A stretch of DNA of 64,000 nt from CAVSKL01 sp963728475 [NCBI: Candidatus Eiseniibacteriota bacterium]. Its GTDB lineage: Bacteria > Eisenbacteria > RBG-16-71-46 > JABDJR01. Positions 54,001 to 61,873 of this stretch are shown here, piece after piece. Each line of letters opens with the position of its first letter. Positions within the stretch are counted from its first letter, which is position 1. Under the pieces are notes generated by a model. That model worked only from the letters and a program-made list of their open reading frames with translations, did no database searches and was not told the DNA's origin. The DNA is taken from NCBI GenBank assembly GCA_963728475.1, contig CAVSKL010000003.1:186001-250000 (forward strand), read 5' to 3'. The position numbers and the translations under genes are program-made.

Positions 54001-54988
54001 CTTCCAGGAGTGTACCTTCCAGGGCACAAGTCTCCAGCTGGCAGGTCTGTGCTTCGACTTCAGCGGAAGTCAGGTGTCCGGGGGGACAATCGGCGGCTAC
54101 AGCATGGGAAGCGGCATCGAAGCCAGGAACTCGGTAAGCCCCTCGGTTCAGAACGTCACGCTGGAGAGCAACAAGTACGGCCTGCAGTGGCGGGACTCCG
54201 CGGGAGGCCTGATTGAAGGCTGCACGTTCAACAAGGGGGCCTCGCAGCCGACGGACATCTGGCTACGCAACTCTGCCTCACCGACGATCAGCACCTGCAG
54301 TTTCTCGGTGAATGCCGGGAACACCGGCATCCTCTGCGGCGACCAGACCGCGCCGACGATCGGTCCGGACAATGACATCCAGGCGCGGAAGTATGGAGTG
54401 TCCGCAGACTGGGCATCTTCCCCGAGGATTCGCGAGAGTACGATCACCGGGTGTTATGTCGCCGTGAAGTCCTCCTCAACGGCTGATCCGGACGTGGGGA
54501 CGGTGGCCGATCCGGGGAACAACAACATCACCGCGAGCACGTTCCGGCACGTGGATGGAGGCAAGGCGCGTCTCTTTCCCCTGGTGGCGGAGAAGAACTG
54601 GTGGGGGCAGAGCCCTCCCGACCCAACCAAGTTCACGGCGAACGTGGACTATGATCCGTGGCTCGCCGCTCCTCCCTTGGGGTCGGCATCCTGGGAGCTG
54701 GCGGAGGTGAAGGCGATCACGATCGATGGCGCCTTCCCGAACCCGATGCAGGAGAGTACGCGGCTCCGGTTCCAGGCTCCTGAGGGCGGGAATGGTCAAG
54801 TCGAGGTGTTCGACGTCGCCGGAAGACTTGTGCACTCCTTTGAGTTGGGCTCGGTCGGTCCTGGTCAAGTGGAAGTGCCCTGGGACGGGCGGGACCAGTC
54901 GGGGAATCGCGTGGCGCCGGGCGTCTACTTGTATCGCTTCCGGGTCGGAAGGCAGACTACGTCCGGTCGGCTCACGGTCATTCGCTAA
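51080..54988 (+). CDS. secreted Asp-box (sialidase-like) / beta-helix / FlgD-tailed protein
   Basis: 1302 aa. Signal peptide (HILMIVLATLALVTP). Residues about 110-480 contain at least five Asp-box motifs: SNDGGQTW, SDNDGASW, SINGGLSW, STDGGVTW and SADGGDSW, typical of sialidase/BNR-like propellers. A long parallel beta-helix follows, with the VDPLLCEKPNQS cap motif also seen in the 10138 gene. The end is a FlgD-Ig-like domain (AFPNPMQESTRLRF, VEVFDVAGRLVHSF, GVYLYRFRVG). Probably a surface glycan-binding or degrading protein. It lies in the place expected for tail-tube and tape-measure genes. Confidence 0.88.
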   Translation: MTRHILMIVLATLALVTPRRVVSEEEVTEPGQWVTPFLIETKPSPDPGPQTIIYDGSTIESRLMLTMDSPDITITPLSNTAQSENSVFVDPMNPLRLINSNNSELWPLPSPRVIYGADYWVSNDGGQTWTGSVQGAGGPNGGDPATAINSDGRMFVNFINTANGGQSIAYSDNDGASWSTIQIAAGIQYPYYILDKNHMWVDNGPASPHNGNLYVAWTNFLGATPRQVELSRSINGGLSWSTPVNLSSAIQAGTANHGVNIQTGANGEVYVAWSVYDSGYVSEDAIGFTRSTDGGVTWSPARRIITGIRGHRGIPLGGGKTMRHNSFPSVSVNQQTGEIFVVWTNIGIPGINTGDPDVYMIRSADGGDSWGSPQRVNQDTVGNGKDQWFPWISCDPSTGLLACIFYDSREFPGNDMAETWVALSLDNGDTWEDFRVSDVAWSGDAYVGDYAGDYIAIASRDNQVYPIWSDNRSGNMLAYISPFTVSTVVEYPGDGRYETLQAAIDDVVPGTTIEVDGSQVTELHPEPAIRMKRGVLVQAKPGEPAPVINAQGAASGVVFPSDSDARTEISGFLVENFSTNGIAVETDPIDGATTATITACTILGGNVGVYAEETNLVVRDCVIRDQGGVFPPVGIYVEDYWFTTPSGVTSEISGNVIVSSSTEGRGIHISAPGRLFTITGNTVDGWGKGVDLYDLPNGETTVVMRNIAVNGSEAGFSRQYDTVDLQHNVAWGNGDNSVRDNFEGFSNPLAGGLNLMVDPLLCEKPNQSVEPWALRIDSPAMDPVVGQIGARGIECAWGDLVASTTVPATSVTVLEDLTVPAGLSLTLLPGATFSFDAADESGGGSYIGTNELIVAGSLQAGDPAGAPVIFTSASAAPSPSDWAMIEILGAATVQMENAVVEYADIGVHYTADDPLNRFEGVTFRNNGLDDVRVDAHIDGPDGPAGTFENCTFEAAATGGVAYAVRVHWDAEDLVFQECTFQGTSLQLAGLCFDFSGSQVSGGTIGGYSMGSGIEARNSVSPSVQNVTLESNKYGLQWRDSAGGLIEGCTFNKGASQPTDIWLRNSASPTISTCSFSVNAGNTGILCGDQTAPTIGPDNDIQARKYGVSADWASSPRIRESTITGCYVAVKSSSTADPDVGTVADPGNNNITASTFRHVDGGKARLFPLVAEKNWWGQSPPDPTKFTANVDYDPWLAAPPLGSASWELAEVKAITIDGAFPNPMQESTRLRFQAPEGGNGQVEVFDVAGRLVHSFELGSVGPGQVEVPWDGRDQSGNRVAPGVYLYRFRVGRQTTSGRLTVIR

Positions 54989-55002
54989 GACAGGAGGAAG
55001 CC

Positions 55003-55557
55003 ATGAAACGCCGAGTGATGTGGCGATCCGCCGGCATTGCCGGGGGTATTCTGTTGGTGGCCAGTACGGTCGCGGTGGCCGGCCAGGTTGAAGTGCGGAC
55101 GGAAGCGTGCGTGACGGTCACCAATCCCTCTGACGAGAGCGACGTGCGAGTGGTATTCCGATTCGACCTGCCGGAGGAGCTGCGGGGGAAGACGATCGAG
55201 GCAGCCTATGTGGACCTGGACGCGGTGGCGGGGAGCGAGACCGCGGCGGTCGTGAAACTGGAGGTCCGGCGGCTGAGCCAAGCCTGGAGCCTGGCGGACG
55301 TGAGCTGGCAGGGTCTGTGGTCTGAGGCGGAGGACGCGGCGCCGGAGGATGGGGCGTGCTTGCTTACACCGGGAACATTCGGCACAGCGCGCTTCGAGGT
55401 CACTGGGGCGGTACAGGCCTGGGTGGATGACCCGGCCTCGAATCGGGGGCTCGCGGTATCCGCTCAGCACCCCGGGACGACCCTGGAGACGACCCCCAGC
55501 CGGCAGATCGCTGGGGCTACGATTGGACCCCTGCTTCGCCTCTGGTACTCGGAGTAA
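55003..55557 (+). CDS. secreted DNRLRE-domain-like protein
   Basis: 184 aa with a signal peptide (GIAGGILLVASTVAVAGQ). The core VVFRFDLPEELRGKTIEAAY and the tail FEVTGAVQAWVDDPASNRGL are typical of DNRLRE/CBM96-like modules. An AGGAGGAA site precedes the ATG, 14 bp after the Asp-box protein, so they share an operon. It parallels the gene at 9588-10100, which also follows a beta-helix protein. Likely a surface or matrix component. Confidence 0.8.
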   Translation: MKRRVMWRSAGIAGGILLVASTVAVAGQVEVRTEACVTVTNPSDESDVRVVFRFDLPEELRGKTIEAAYVDLDAVAGSETAAVVKLEVRRLSQAWSLADVSWQGLWSEAEDAAPEDGACLLTPGTFGTARFEVTGAVQAWVDDPASNRGLAVSAQHPGTTLETTPSRQIAGATIGPLLRLWYSE

Positions 55558-55561
55558 GGCG

Positions 55562-56830
55562 CTGGAACGGCCGGACCTCCTTTGGGGGATAGCCCTGGGG
55601 CTGGCCATGCAGTGCTTGCAGGCATGGCCGGCCCAGGGGAGGGCCCTCCATGTGAAGCAGGACGGGTCTGGAGACGCGGTGTCCGTCCAGGGAGGGATCG
55701 ATCTCGCGTCGAGTGGCGACACGGTGTGGGTGCATCCGGGCCGTTACCTGGAGAACGTCCGGTTCAACGGGCGGAGTATCTGCTTGATGAGCGTTGCCGG
55801 CCCTGACGCGACCATCCTAGACGGGAGCGGCCGGGAAGAGAGCGTGGTGCGGATGATGGATGGAGAGGGGCCGGCGACCCTCCTGCAAGGGTTCACGATC
55901 ACCGGGGGCGGAGGGGATCACATCCTTGGCGCTGGGATCCACTTGATGGGGGCGGAGCCTACGATACGGGGGAACATCATTCGGGATAACGTCGCGGACT
56001 CCGGCGGGGGTGGTCTGTTTTGCACCGGGGCGTCCATAAGCGGAAAGTGGTCCCCATTGATCGAGGGGAATCGGTTCGCGAACAATGCCGCCCATACACT
56101 GGGCGGCGGGATCGAGGTGCATGGTAACGCGACTCCCATCATCGTTCGCAATACCATCGTGGAGAACGAAGTCACTCAAGGAGACGGGGGCGGCATATCC
56201 GTCTTCGCGCGTCTCGACGGGATCGTTATCCGTGAAAACTGGATCGAAGGGAACGTCGCTGGGGATGGCGGGGGGGGGGTTGCCGTGATCGGGGAAGGTC
56301 TGGACACCGAGATCGCTTACAACGTGATCGTGCGGAACACAGCGCACGGCACCCCGTGGGTGTCCCTGTCGAGCGGTGGTGGCATCGCGCTTTCCGGGAC
56401 AGACGCCTGGGTGCACCACAACACAGTCGTTGGAAACACCGGATTCGGAGGCACAGGGGATTGGGGAGGGGGAGTCGAGGTTCTCGGCGGCTCTCCCGTG
56501 ATCGAGATGAACATCATCGCCCACTCTGTCCTGGGTGGAGGGATCCTCTGTGGCCGCGGGAGTGTTCCCACGATCCGGAACAACCTCGCCTGGGATAACG
56601 TCGGGGGAGAGGGCTGGAGGGACTGCGAGGACTGGTGGCAAAGCGACGGAAACCTCATCGCAGACCCGCTCCTGTGCGACTGGGAGTCGGGGGTCTACAC
56701 GGTGGCGGCGAACTCCCCCGCGCTGACGCACCCCGCCGGACCCCTGGGCGCGTTCGCAACTCCCGGTTGCGCTAAGGTTTCCGTGGTGACCACGACGTGG
56801 GGCTGGATCAAGAGTAATTACAAGAGGTGA
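55562..56830 (+). CDS. secreted parallel beta-helix protein
   Basis: 422 aa if read from a CTG at 55562, which would supply a signal peptide (LLWGIALGLAMQCLQAWP). The ATG at 55607 lies inside it and would shorten the signal. The start is therefore uncertain. The rest is a beta-helix: HVKQDGSGDAVSVQGGIDLA, ILDGSGREESVVRM, then NNAAHTLGGGIE-type rungs, ending in DPLLCDWESGVYTVAANSPA. The same cap motif occurs in the 16280 protein. No sorting domain is present. Confidence 0.78.
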   Translation: MERPDLLWGIALGLAMQCLQAWPAQGRALHVKQDGSGDAVSVQGGIDLASSGDTVWVHPGRYLENVRFNGRSICLMSVAGPDATILDGSGREESVVRMMDGEGPATLLQGFTITGGGGDHILGAGIHLMGAEPTIRGNIIRDNVADSGGGGLFCTGASISGKWSPLIEGNRFANNAAHTLGGGIEVHGNATPIIVRNTIVENEVTQGDGGGISVFARLDGIVIRENWIEGNVAGDGGGGVAVIGEGLDTEIAYNVIVRNTAHGTPWVSLSSGGGIALSGTDAWVHHNTVVGNTGFGGTGDWGGGVEVLGGSPVIEMNIIAHSVLGGGILCGRGSVPTIRNNLAWDNVGGEGWRDCEDWWQSDGNLIADPLLCDWESGVYTVAANSPALTHPAGPLGAFATPGCAKVSVVTTTWGWIKSNYKR

Positions 56831-56840
56831 GCGGAGGCAT

Positions 56841-57488
56841 GTGAAGGTGAGAAAGTGTCCGTTGGGAAAGCAACACGTTGTCTTGCTGGTCTTGGTGATC
56901 GGGAGCACCCTCGCGTGCTCCAGCTCCAGCCCGACGAAGCCGATGGGCTCGGAAGATTTCCCGAACACGCTTGGTTCCTGGTGGACGTATGCGGTCTACG
57001 ACAGCCTGACCCAGGAACGGGACACGGTCGAGGTCCAGGTTGCCGAACAGACTGAGGTGATGCTCTGGGGCGAGCTGCAGCCTGCCACACGGTGGAGGCT
57101 GAAGCCTGCTTTGGACGACTCCGTCTGGTACGTGATTACCACGGGAGACACGGTACAGGTTTGGGGTGGTGACGGAGGCAGTCTCCTGGGCCGCCGATTC
57201 ATGTACGTGTTCCCACTCGAGGTCGGCAGCCGCTGGCCCCCGGAGGGCGGCTGCCTCGACAGCACGGAGGTGGTGGCGAGGAGCGAGGTCCCGATCCCGG
57301 ATAGTGCCGGTCGGACGGCGTACTTCCTGCAGTCGAGAGGTTTCTGTTTCAACACCGCCTACAAGGAAGAAAGGTGGTTTGCTCCCGGCGTAGGGCTCCT
57401 CTCAGTGAATTGGTGGGAAGAGTGGCTGCCTTTTGTGTCACGGAACCAAACCTGGAAACTCATATCATTTCACATCGCAAGTGACTGA
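56841..57488 (+). CDS. putative lipoprotein
   Basis: 215 aa from GTG 56841, preceded by GGAGG about 8 bases upstream. Signal peptide with lipobox STLACSSSSPTKP. The mature part has alternating beta-strands (WWTYAVYDSLTQERDTVEVQ, RWRLKPALDDSVWYV and KEERWFAPGVGLL), resembling lipoproteins with one beta-barrel-like domain often found in these lineages. No enzymatic motif. Last gene of the rightward secreted block. Confidence 0.75.
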   Translation: MKVRKCPLGKQHVVLLVLVIGSTLACSSSSPTKPMGSEDFPNTLGSWWTYAVYDSLTQERDTVEVQVAEQTEVMLWGELQPATRWRLKPALDDSVWYVITTGDTVQVWGGDGGSLLGRRFMYVFPLEVGSRWPPEGGCLDSTEVVARSEVPIPDSAGRTAYFLQSRGFCFNTAYKEERWFAPGVGLLSVNWWEEWLPFVSRNQTWKLISFHIASD

Positions 57489-57520
57489 TGTCGGAGCGCC
57501 TGCTGACGCGTGGCCATCGG

Positions 57521-58000
57521 TCAGGTGCTGTGTGCGACCGCCTCCGCGTCGTCGGCGCGGGACTGGGACTGGATCCGGAACGTCATCGTGGCCCGGCAGA
57601 ACGCGGTCTCCCCCTGCTCGTACTCGAACCGGGTGCCGGCCTCGTCGGCCGCCTGGTTGGCGAGGCCATCGAAGGTCCCGGCCGCGCCGAGTGCCTTCGT
57701 TGCCCAGGCGAGGATCGGGTCGGCGGCCTTGTCGGGCTCGTCGCCGGCGGTGGCCCGGGTCAGGACCTCCACGTTGAGGAGCAGCGCCCGCCGGACGATG
57801 GGTCCGCGGGCGGAGCGCCCCGCGCGGAAGTCCCGCATGGTCTCCACCGTCTCGGCCGCTTGGTAGACGGTGAGCGCCGGAAGCTGGTCGGCCCCCGGCG
57901 AATCCAGCCGGGACCGGACCGGTGCCGGGATCCCGGCCGGAGCGCCGGAGGCGAGGGCGGTGACGGCGGCGGCCACGAGCCGCTCCCGGATCGAGCTCAC
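57521..58000 (-). CDS. phage tail terminator-like protein
   Basis: 159 aa. The sequence begins MSSIRERLVAAAVTALASG and contains ALTVYQAAETVETMRDFRAG and LLLNVEVLTRATAGDEPDKA, similar in form to tail terminator/completion (gpU-type) proteins. It is coupled to the upstream gpFII-like gene by a four-base overlap and is the last gene in the head-completion operon. Major tail genes would be expected next, but the secreted block follows instead. Confidence 0.7.
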   Translation of the reverse strand: MSSIRERLVAAAVTALASGAPAGIPAPVRSRLDSPGADQLPALTVYQAAETVETMRDFRAGRSARGPIVRRALLLNVEVLTRATAGDEPDKAADPILAWATKALGAAGTFDGLANQAADEAGTRFEYEQGETAFCRATMTFRIQSQSRADDAEAVAHST

Positions 58001-58305
58001 GGCGTCCTCAGGGCAATCCGGGTCAGGGCTCCGTCGCCGTAGGGGAGCACCTTCAGGACCACGTAGCTCGTGCCGTCCACCGTGATCGGAGCGCCCGAGG
58101 TGAGGCCGGGCAGCGCGCCCGTCCGGACGTGGACCACCTCGTCGGCGGCCACCACCCCGGGCATGGCGTCGCCCAGGAGCTCGGCGGCCTCCAGGTCCCG
58201 GAGGCCGGTGGTGGTCGCCTCGCCGAGCGCGATCTCGACCCCGCCTCCGGCCTCGGCCAGGTCCGCGAGCATGGCCGCGATGTCCTCCTCGCCCAGGAAC
58301 GCCAC
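57997..58305 (-). CDS. phage head-tail joining protein (gpFII-like)
   Basis: 102 aa. Position between the decoration-like gene and the terminator, and the segment GAPITVDGTSYVVLKVLPYGDGALTRIALRTP near the C-terminus, resemble lambda gpFII-type attachment proteins. The N-terminal part has an acidic helix (LGEEDIAAMLADLAEAGG). The function would be completion of the connector. Moderate certainty. Confidence 0.65.
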   Translation of the reverse strand: MAFLGEEDIAAMLADLAEAGGGVEIALGEATTTGLRDLEAAELLGDAMPGVVAADEVVHVRTGALPGLTSGAPITVDGTSYVVLKVLPYGDGALTRIALRTP

Positions 58306-58307
58306 GG

Positions 58308-58697
58308 TCAGCTCGCCTTCCGGATGCCCAGGAACTCCACGCCGTAGTCGAAGGACGGGGTGCCGCCCCCGACCGTCCCCACGACCCGGACGTAGCGCTT
58401 GAGGTCGGCCACGTTCAGCTTCTTCACCTGGACCCCGGCCGTCCCCGCCACGTCGGTCACCTGGGTGAAGGCCCCCGCGTAGACGTCGGCGTAGGTCACG
58501 TCGTCGTCCGAGTGCTGGAGCTTCACGTCCAGGGTGGGGTCGGTCCCGGTGCCGGCGGAGCTGTTGAGGACGAAGAGCCCCACGCCCTCGTAGGCGAGGA
58601 CGTCGATCCCGGTCCCGGTCAGGGTCGCGGTGCGCCGGGCGGCGGCCGCGAGGACCGACCCCGCGGCCTGGGCCAGGGCGTTGAGCAAGTGGGTCAT
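58308..58697 (-). CDS. hypothetical phage head protein, downstream of capsid
   Basis: 129 aa. The features are LFVLNSSAGTGTDPTLDVKL and VTYADVYAGAFTQVTDVAGT, a beta-rich fold commonly found downstream of capsid genes in siphophages. It may be a capsid decoration or a connector component. No diagnostic motif. It is separated by two bases from the gpFII-like gene. Confidence 0.65.
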   Translation of the reverse strand: MTHLLNALAQAAGSVLAAAARRTATLTGTGIDVLAYEGVGLFVLNSSAGTGTDPTLDVKLQHSDDDVTYADVYAGAFTQVTDVAGTAGVQVKKLNVADLKRYVRVVGTVGGGTPSFDYGVEFLGIRKAS

Positions 58698-58701
58698 GCC
58701 G

Positions 58702-59007
58702 TTACCTCCCGCCGGCCTTGGACCGGCTCCGCCGCCCCTCGGACGGCTGGGTGATGGGATCCCGGCTCTCGGCGGCCGGGTCCCCGTGGGTGACGACCGC
58801 GGGTCCGGGGGCCTCGGTGGCCCCCGGGGCGGCGGCCTCGGCGTCGGTGACCACGCGGGCGTAGCCCATCCGGACCTTCTTCCGCGCCTCGGCCAGAGGC
58901 AGGTCCCGGGGGGCCACCAGCACCTGCCCGGGGTAGACGTCGTTCCCCTCGCCCCCCAGACAGTGGCCGGTCGTGATCTCGATCGTGAGCATCTGCGTGT
59001 CCGCCAT
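58702..59007 (-). CDS. small phage protein downstream of capsid
   Basis: 101 aa. N-terminal half VLVAPRDLPLAEARKKVRMG carries a single amphipathic helix; the C-terminus is Pro/Ala/Arg-rich. It starts 12 bp after the capsid stop. A broken version follows the broken capsid in copy 1 (1-298). Position suggests a head-assembly function. No family is recognised. Confidence 0.65.
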   Translation of the reverse strand: MADTQMLTIEITTGHCLGGEGNDVYPGQVLVAPRDLPLAEARKKVRMGYARVVTDAEAAAPGATEAPGPAVVTHGDPAAESRDPITQPSEGRRSRSKAGGR

Positions 59008-59019
59008 CGGTCGTCCCTT

Positions 59020-61023
59020 CTAGGAGAGCGTGGCCCCGGTGCCCTTCACGAACGACTCGCCCCGGCGGACCGCGGTGTCGCCCATGGAGTAGCTGGTGAT
59101 GAGGATCTGGCCCCGCGCGGCCTTGGTGACCACGTCGACCACGATCTCGAGGTCGTTCCCCCACATCCCGACCAGGAGATCGTTCCAGTTCCCGAACACC
59201 AGCCCGTGCTCGGCGCCGGAGCCCAGGGTCTTGGAGATCTGGTTGGTGGTGCGGGCGGGGTAGCCGCCCAGCTCGCCCTCGCGGTAGGTCCCGACCCACA
59301 GGAAGACCGGATACCCGGCCACGAGGGGGGTGCGCTTCAGGACCCCCGCCAGGAGCGGGGTAGTCATCCAGGAGAGGCTCCCGAGGTCGGCGTTCTTGTC
59401 CGCCACCAGCGCGGGCATGGTGGTGATGTCGGTGAGGTCCGGCACCCCGCCCACCGGATGCGACTGGACGTCGGCCGCGGAGTAGATCCCGACCGGCTGC
59501 TTGTCGGTCCCCTTCCCGTGGAGCGCTCCCAGGTCGAGGGCCAGGCCGTGGCCGATCGCGAGGTCGCTCCGGACGTCGGCCTCGACGTCGATGGAGGACA
59601 TCACGAGCAGCTGCCGCGGGATCTGGACCTGGCCGATCAGGGTCTTGGGGGAGAGGGAGACGTAGCCGTAGGCGGGCTCGGACTGGGGTGCATCGGCCGG
59701 GGGGTTCTCCTCCATCCAGGTCACCGTCGGCGCGCCGGTCTTCTTGTTGAAGTACACGACGCCCTGGAGGCCGGGGTAGAGCCGCGCCCCGGCCACGAGC
59801 ACCAGGGCGCGGTTCCGGAGCAGATCGATCATGTCGGGCATGATCTGCTGGCCGACCAGGGTGGCCCCGCCGGTCGGCTGGGTGGTGCCGAGGGCGCGGG
59901 CCTGCATGTCGCCGAGCTCGTCCTCGCCCCGGAGCCGCCAGGGGACCAGGATCCCGCCGTGGTCGGCGCCGGTCCGGTGCTTGGCCAGCTCCTCGTGGAC
60001 CTCGGCCTCGAGGCCGTCGTAGCGACCGCGCTTCCCGTCCATGATCTCGGCCTGCAGCCGGATCGCCCGGTGGACCGAGTAGCGCTTCCGGTCCCGGGCG
60101 GGCATGGCGGCCAGGGACTCGGCCGAGGGCTGGCCGGGGCCCTGGGTGCGGACCGCGCTCAGGATCTCGCGGGAGACCTGGTCAGGGGTGAGACCCTGAC
60201 GGATCCACCCGGCGGCCTTGGCGCCCACGCCGTGGGCCTGGGCCATCTCCATGATCTCGGCGGCCTCGGCCCCGCGGTCGCGGGTCTCGACGGGCGCGGG
60301 TGCCGGCGGAGCCGCCGCCGGCTTGGCCGGGGACTCGGTGCCCTGGGCGGCCGGGGTGGCCGCGGCGGGCGGGGTTCCTGCTTCGACACTCATGGCGCGT
60401 TCTCCTTCCATCGCGGGTTCCTCGATCGTGAACGTGACGAGGTCGGCCTCGGCGCGGGCTTCCGCCCGGGTGCGGCCGAAACCGACCTGGTAGTCGGCGG
60501 GAATGGGTTCGGTGGAGACCTCGTAGGGCATCCACCGGCAGCGGTAGGTGGCGATCCCGGTCTTGTTGTCCTTGGCCACCATCTCCATGGCGAGGACCTG
60601 GTAGCCGACCGAGACCGACTTGATGTGCCCCTCGCGGAGCATGGTCTCCTGCTCCTGTCCCAGGGGGATCGAGGAGAAGCTCGCCAGCCCCCGGAGCCGG
60701 TGGCGGCCCTCGTCGAGGCTGACGTCGTTCACCGATCCGAAGTGGAGGAGCCGCTGGTGGGACTTGATGAGGGGGAGGCCGCTCCGGGCCCGGGAGAAGT
60801 CGACGTCGCCGGGGGCGTGGGAGAGGACCTCGTCGTACTCCTCCCAGGTGTCCCAGGAGAAGCGCCGGACGGGGACCTCGCTCGAGAAGGTGAGGGGGTA
60901 GAGGCGGAGCTCGCCTTCCGCACTTTCAGCGCGGGGCTCGACCTCGACCTCGAAGTTCCTGTACTGAACCCGGGGCACGGTGATGGTGCGGGTCCGGGTG
61001 GGGGCTGCCGCTGGCGTCTTCAT
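59020..61023 (-). CDS. prohead protease - HK97-type major capsid protein fusion (copy 2, intact)
   Basis: 667 aa. The N-terminal domain (residues about 20-200) matches HK97-type prohead proteases: SGLPLIKSHQRLLHFGSV supplies a candidate catalytic His and GHIKSVSVGYQ a candidate Ser. A Pro/Ala-rich linker (about 210-250) and a scaffold-like helix follow, and the C-terminal roughly 370 residues are an HK97-fold capsid (QQIMPDMIDLLRNRALVL, MEENPPADAPQSEPAYGYV, GKGTDKQPVGIYSA). Fusion of protease and capsid is known in several phages. The palindrome lies 46 nt upstream of the start. Confidence 0.9.
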   Translation of the reverse strand: MKTPAAAPTRTRTITVPRVQYRNFEVEVEPRAESAEGELRLYPLTFSSEVPVRRFSWDTWEEYDEVLSHAPGDVDFSRARSGLPLIKSHQRLLHFGSVNDVSLDEGRHRLRGLASFSSIPLGQEQETMLREGHIKSVSVGYQVLAMEMVAKDNKTGIATYRCRWMPYEVSTEPIPADYQVGFGRTRAEARAEADLVTFTIEEPAMEGERAMSVEAGTPPAAATPAAQGTESPAKPAAAPPAPAPVETRDRGAEAAEIMEMAQAHGVGAKAAGWIRQGLTPDQVSREILSAVRTQGPGQPSAESLAAMPARDRKRYSVHRAIRLQAEIMDGKRGRYDGLEAEVHEELAKHRTGADHGGILVPWRLRGEDELGDMQARALGTTQPTGGATLVGQQIMPDMIDLLRNRALVLVAGARLYPGLQGVVYFNKKTGAPTVTWMEENPPADAPQSEPAYGYVSLSPKTLIGQVQIPRQLLVMSSIDVEADVRSDLAIGHGLALDLGALHGKGTDKQPVGIYSAADVQSHPVGGVPDLTDITTMPALVADKNADLGSLSWMTTPLLAGVLKRTPLVAGYPVFLWVGTYREGELGGYPARTTNQISKTLGSGAEHGLVFGNWNDLLVGMWGNDLEIVVDVVTKAARGQILITSYSMGDTAVRRGESFVKGTGATLS

Positions 61024-61052
61024 GCCATGAGTTGTGGCGGAATCGGGAGCGG

Positions 61053-61085
61053 GCGACCAATCTAAATGTCATTTGGATGGGTGAG
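61053..61085. repeat. 33-bp palindrome, copy 4 (capsid side)
   Basis: Left arm GCGACCAATCTAAATG is the exact consensus; central T at 61069; right arm CATTTGGATGGGTGAG is diverged at several positions. The centre is 46 nt upstream of the capsid start at 61023. Confidence 0.8.
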
Positions 61086-61181
61086 GGTCAGCGTGCGGCG
61101 GAGGAGACTGCCGCGACGGCTTTCCGGTCCAGCCCGCGATGCCCGTCGGCGTAAGTCTTGTACCGAAATCGGACAAACCTC

Positions 61182-61721
61182 TCAGTGAACGTCTGTGGAG
61201 TCCTTTGGGACGAAGCACACGGTAAAGAAGCGAGCATGGTCATCCGGTGGAAGAGGCTCGTTGGGGTCACTGATTCCACCAGGCTCTGAAATGAGGCAGA
61301 GCAGATCTCCCCGCTCGAGGGCCGATTCGCTGCTGAGAGGCCCTACAGCTGTGCAATCGGAAATGCGATGGGTCCAACCGCCACGTTTGAGCCATGCATA
61401 TAGGCGATCGAGAGGCGATGGCGTCTGTGCCTGGGGATCGAATGTCCACCGAATCGAAAGACAGCATCCTGTGTCGCGTTGCCCGCAAATAGGATCGTCA
61501 AGCCTCCAAAAGGGGAAGCTCTTCATCAAGTCGGGGATATCAGCAAAGAGAACTGCAAGGCTGTCACAAAGTGGCTTCATTCCGGGGTATGAGCCTTCGA
61601 TGAGCACCCCTGTTGGAGGCTGCTCGGGCTGGGTGATTGAATCGGCCGAGAGGTTGGCATTGGGGCGCCAACAACCTAGTGAAGCGGCAGCCACCAACAC
61701 AACTGCAATCAGCCTAGCCAT
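61182..61721 (-). CDS. putative lipoprotein (passenger in capsid/gpW gap)
   Basis: 179 aa. Signal peptide ARLIAVVLVAAASLGCWRPN with the lipobox Cys near residue 17. The mature protein has several cysteines (LDDPICGQRDTGCCLSIRW) and no known motif. Some resemblance to a stress or adhesion lipoprotein cannot be established. It occupies the gap between the divergent head genes where copy 1 has the PIN pair. Confidence 0.7.
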   Translation of the reverse strand: MARLIAVVLVAAASLGCWRPNANLSADSITQPEQPPTGVLIEGSYPGMKPLCDSLAVLFADIPDLMKSFPFWRLDDPICGQRDTGCCLSIRWTFDPQAQTPSPLDRLYAWLKRGGWTHRISDCTAVGPLSSESALERGDLLCLISEPGGISDPNEPLPPDDHARFFTVCFVPKDSTDVH

Positions 61722-61873
61722 ACCCCCCCCACGAGTTGCTCTCCCTAGCGGCCTGGCGTTCAGTTGCGGGAGCCGCGAACACCGACGTCGCGAACTTCCT
61801 CAGACCATCCTGCGGCGCCCGTCGGCTGCAACGGCCTGTTCGGCGGCGGTCGGTGTTCAGCCTGAAGTTCAAG

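Larger units (their letters stand above)
27664..61085 (-). mobile_element. prophage-like leftward gene set with rightward passenger cassettes
   Basis: From the capsid at 61023 leftward to the HTH gene at 27664, head, tail-tip, terminase, replication and integration genes follow in one direction with many four-base overlaps. Three blocks break this direction (34927-36817, 44424-46447, 51080-57488), all on the plus strand. Tail-tube and tape-measure genes are not seen. Together with 4234-9462 this represents most of one element; exact ends and att sites are not identified. Confidence 0.6.

Noticed and set aside
58630-61065. Long open frame of 811 codons on the plus strand
   Set aside because: It is the antisense shadow of the protease-capsid gene; its product is low-complexity Gly/Asp/Val-rich with no family likeness.
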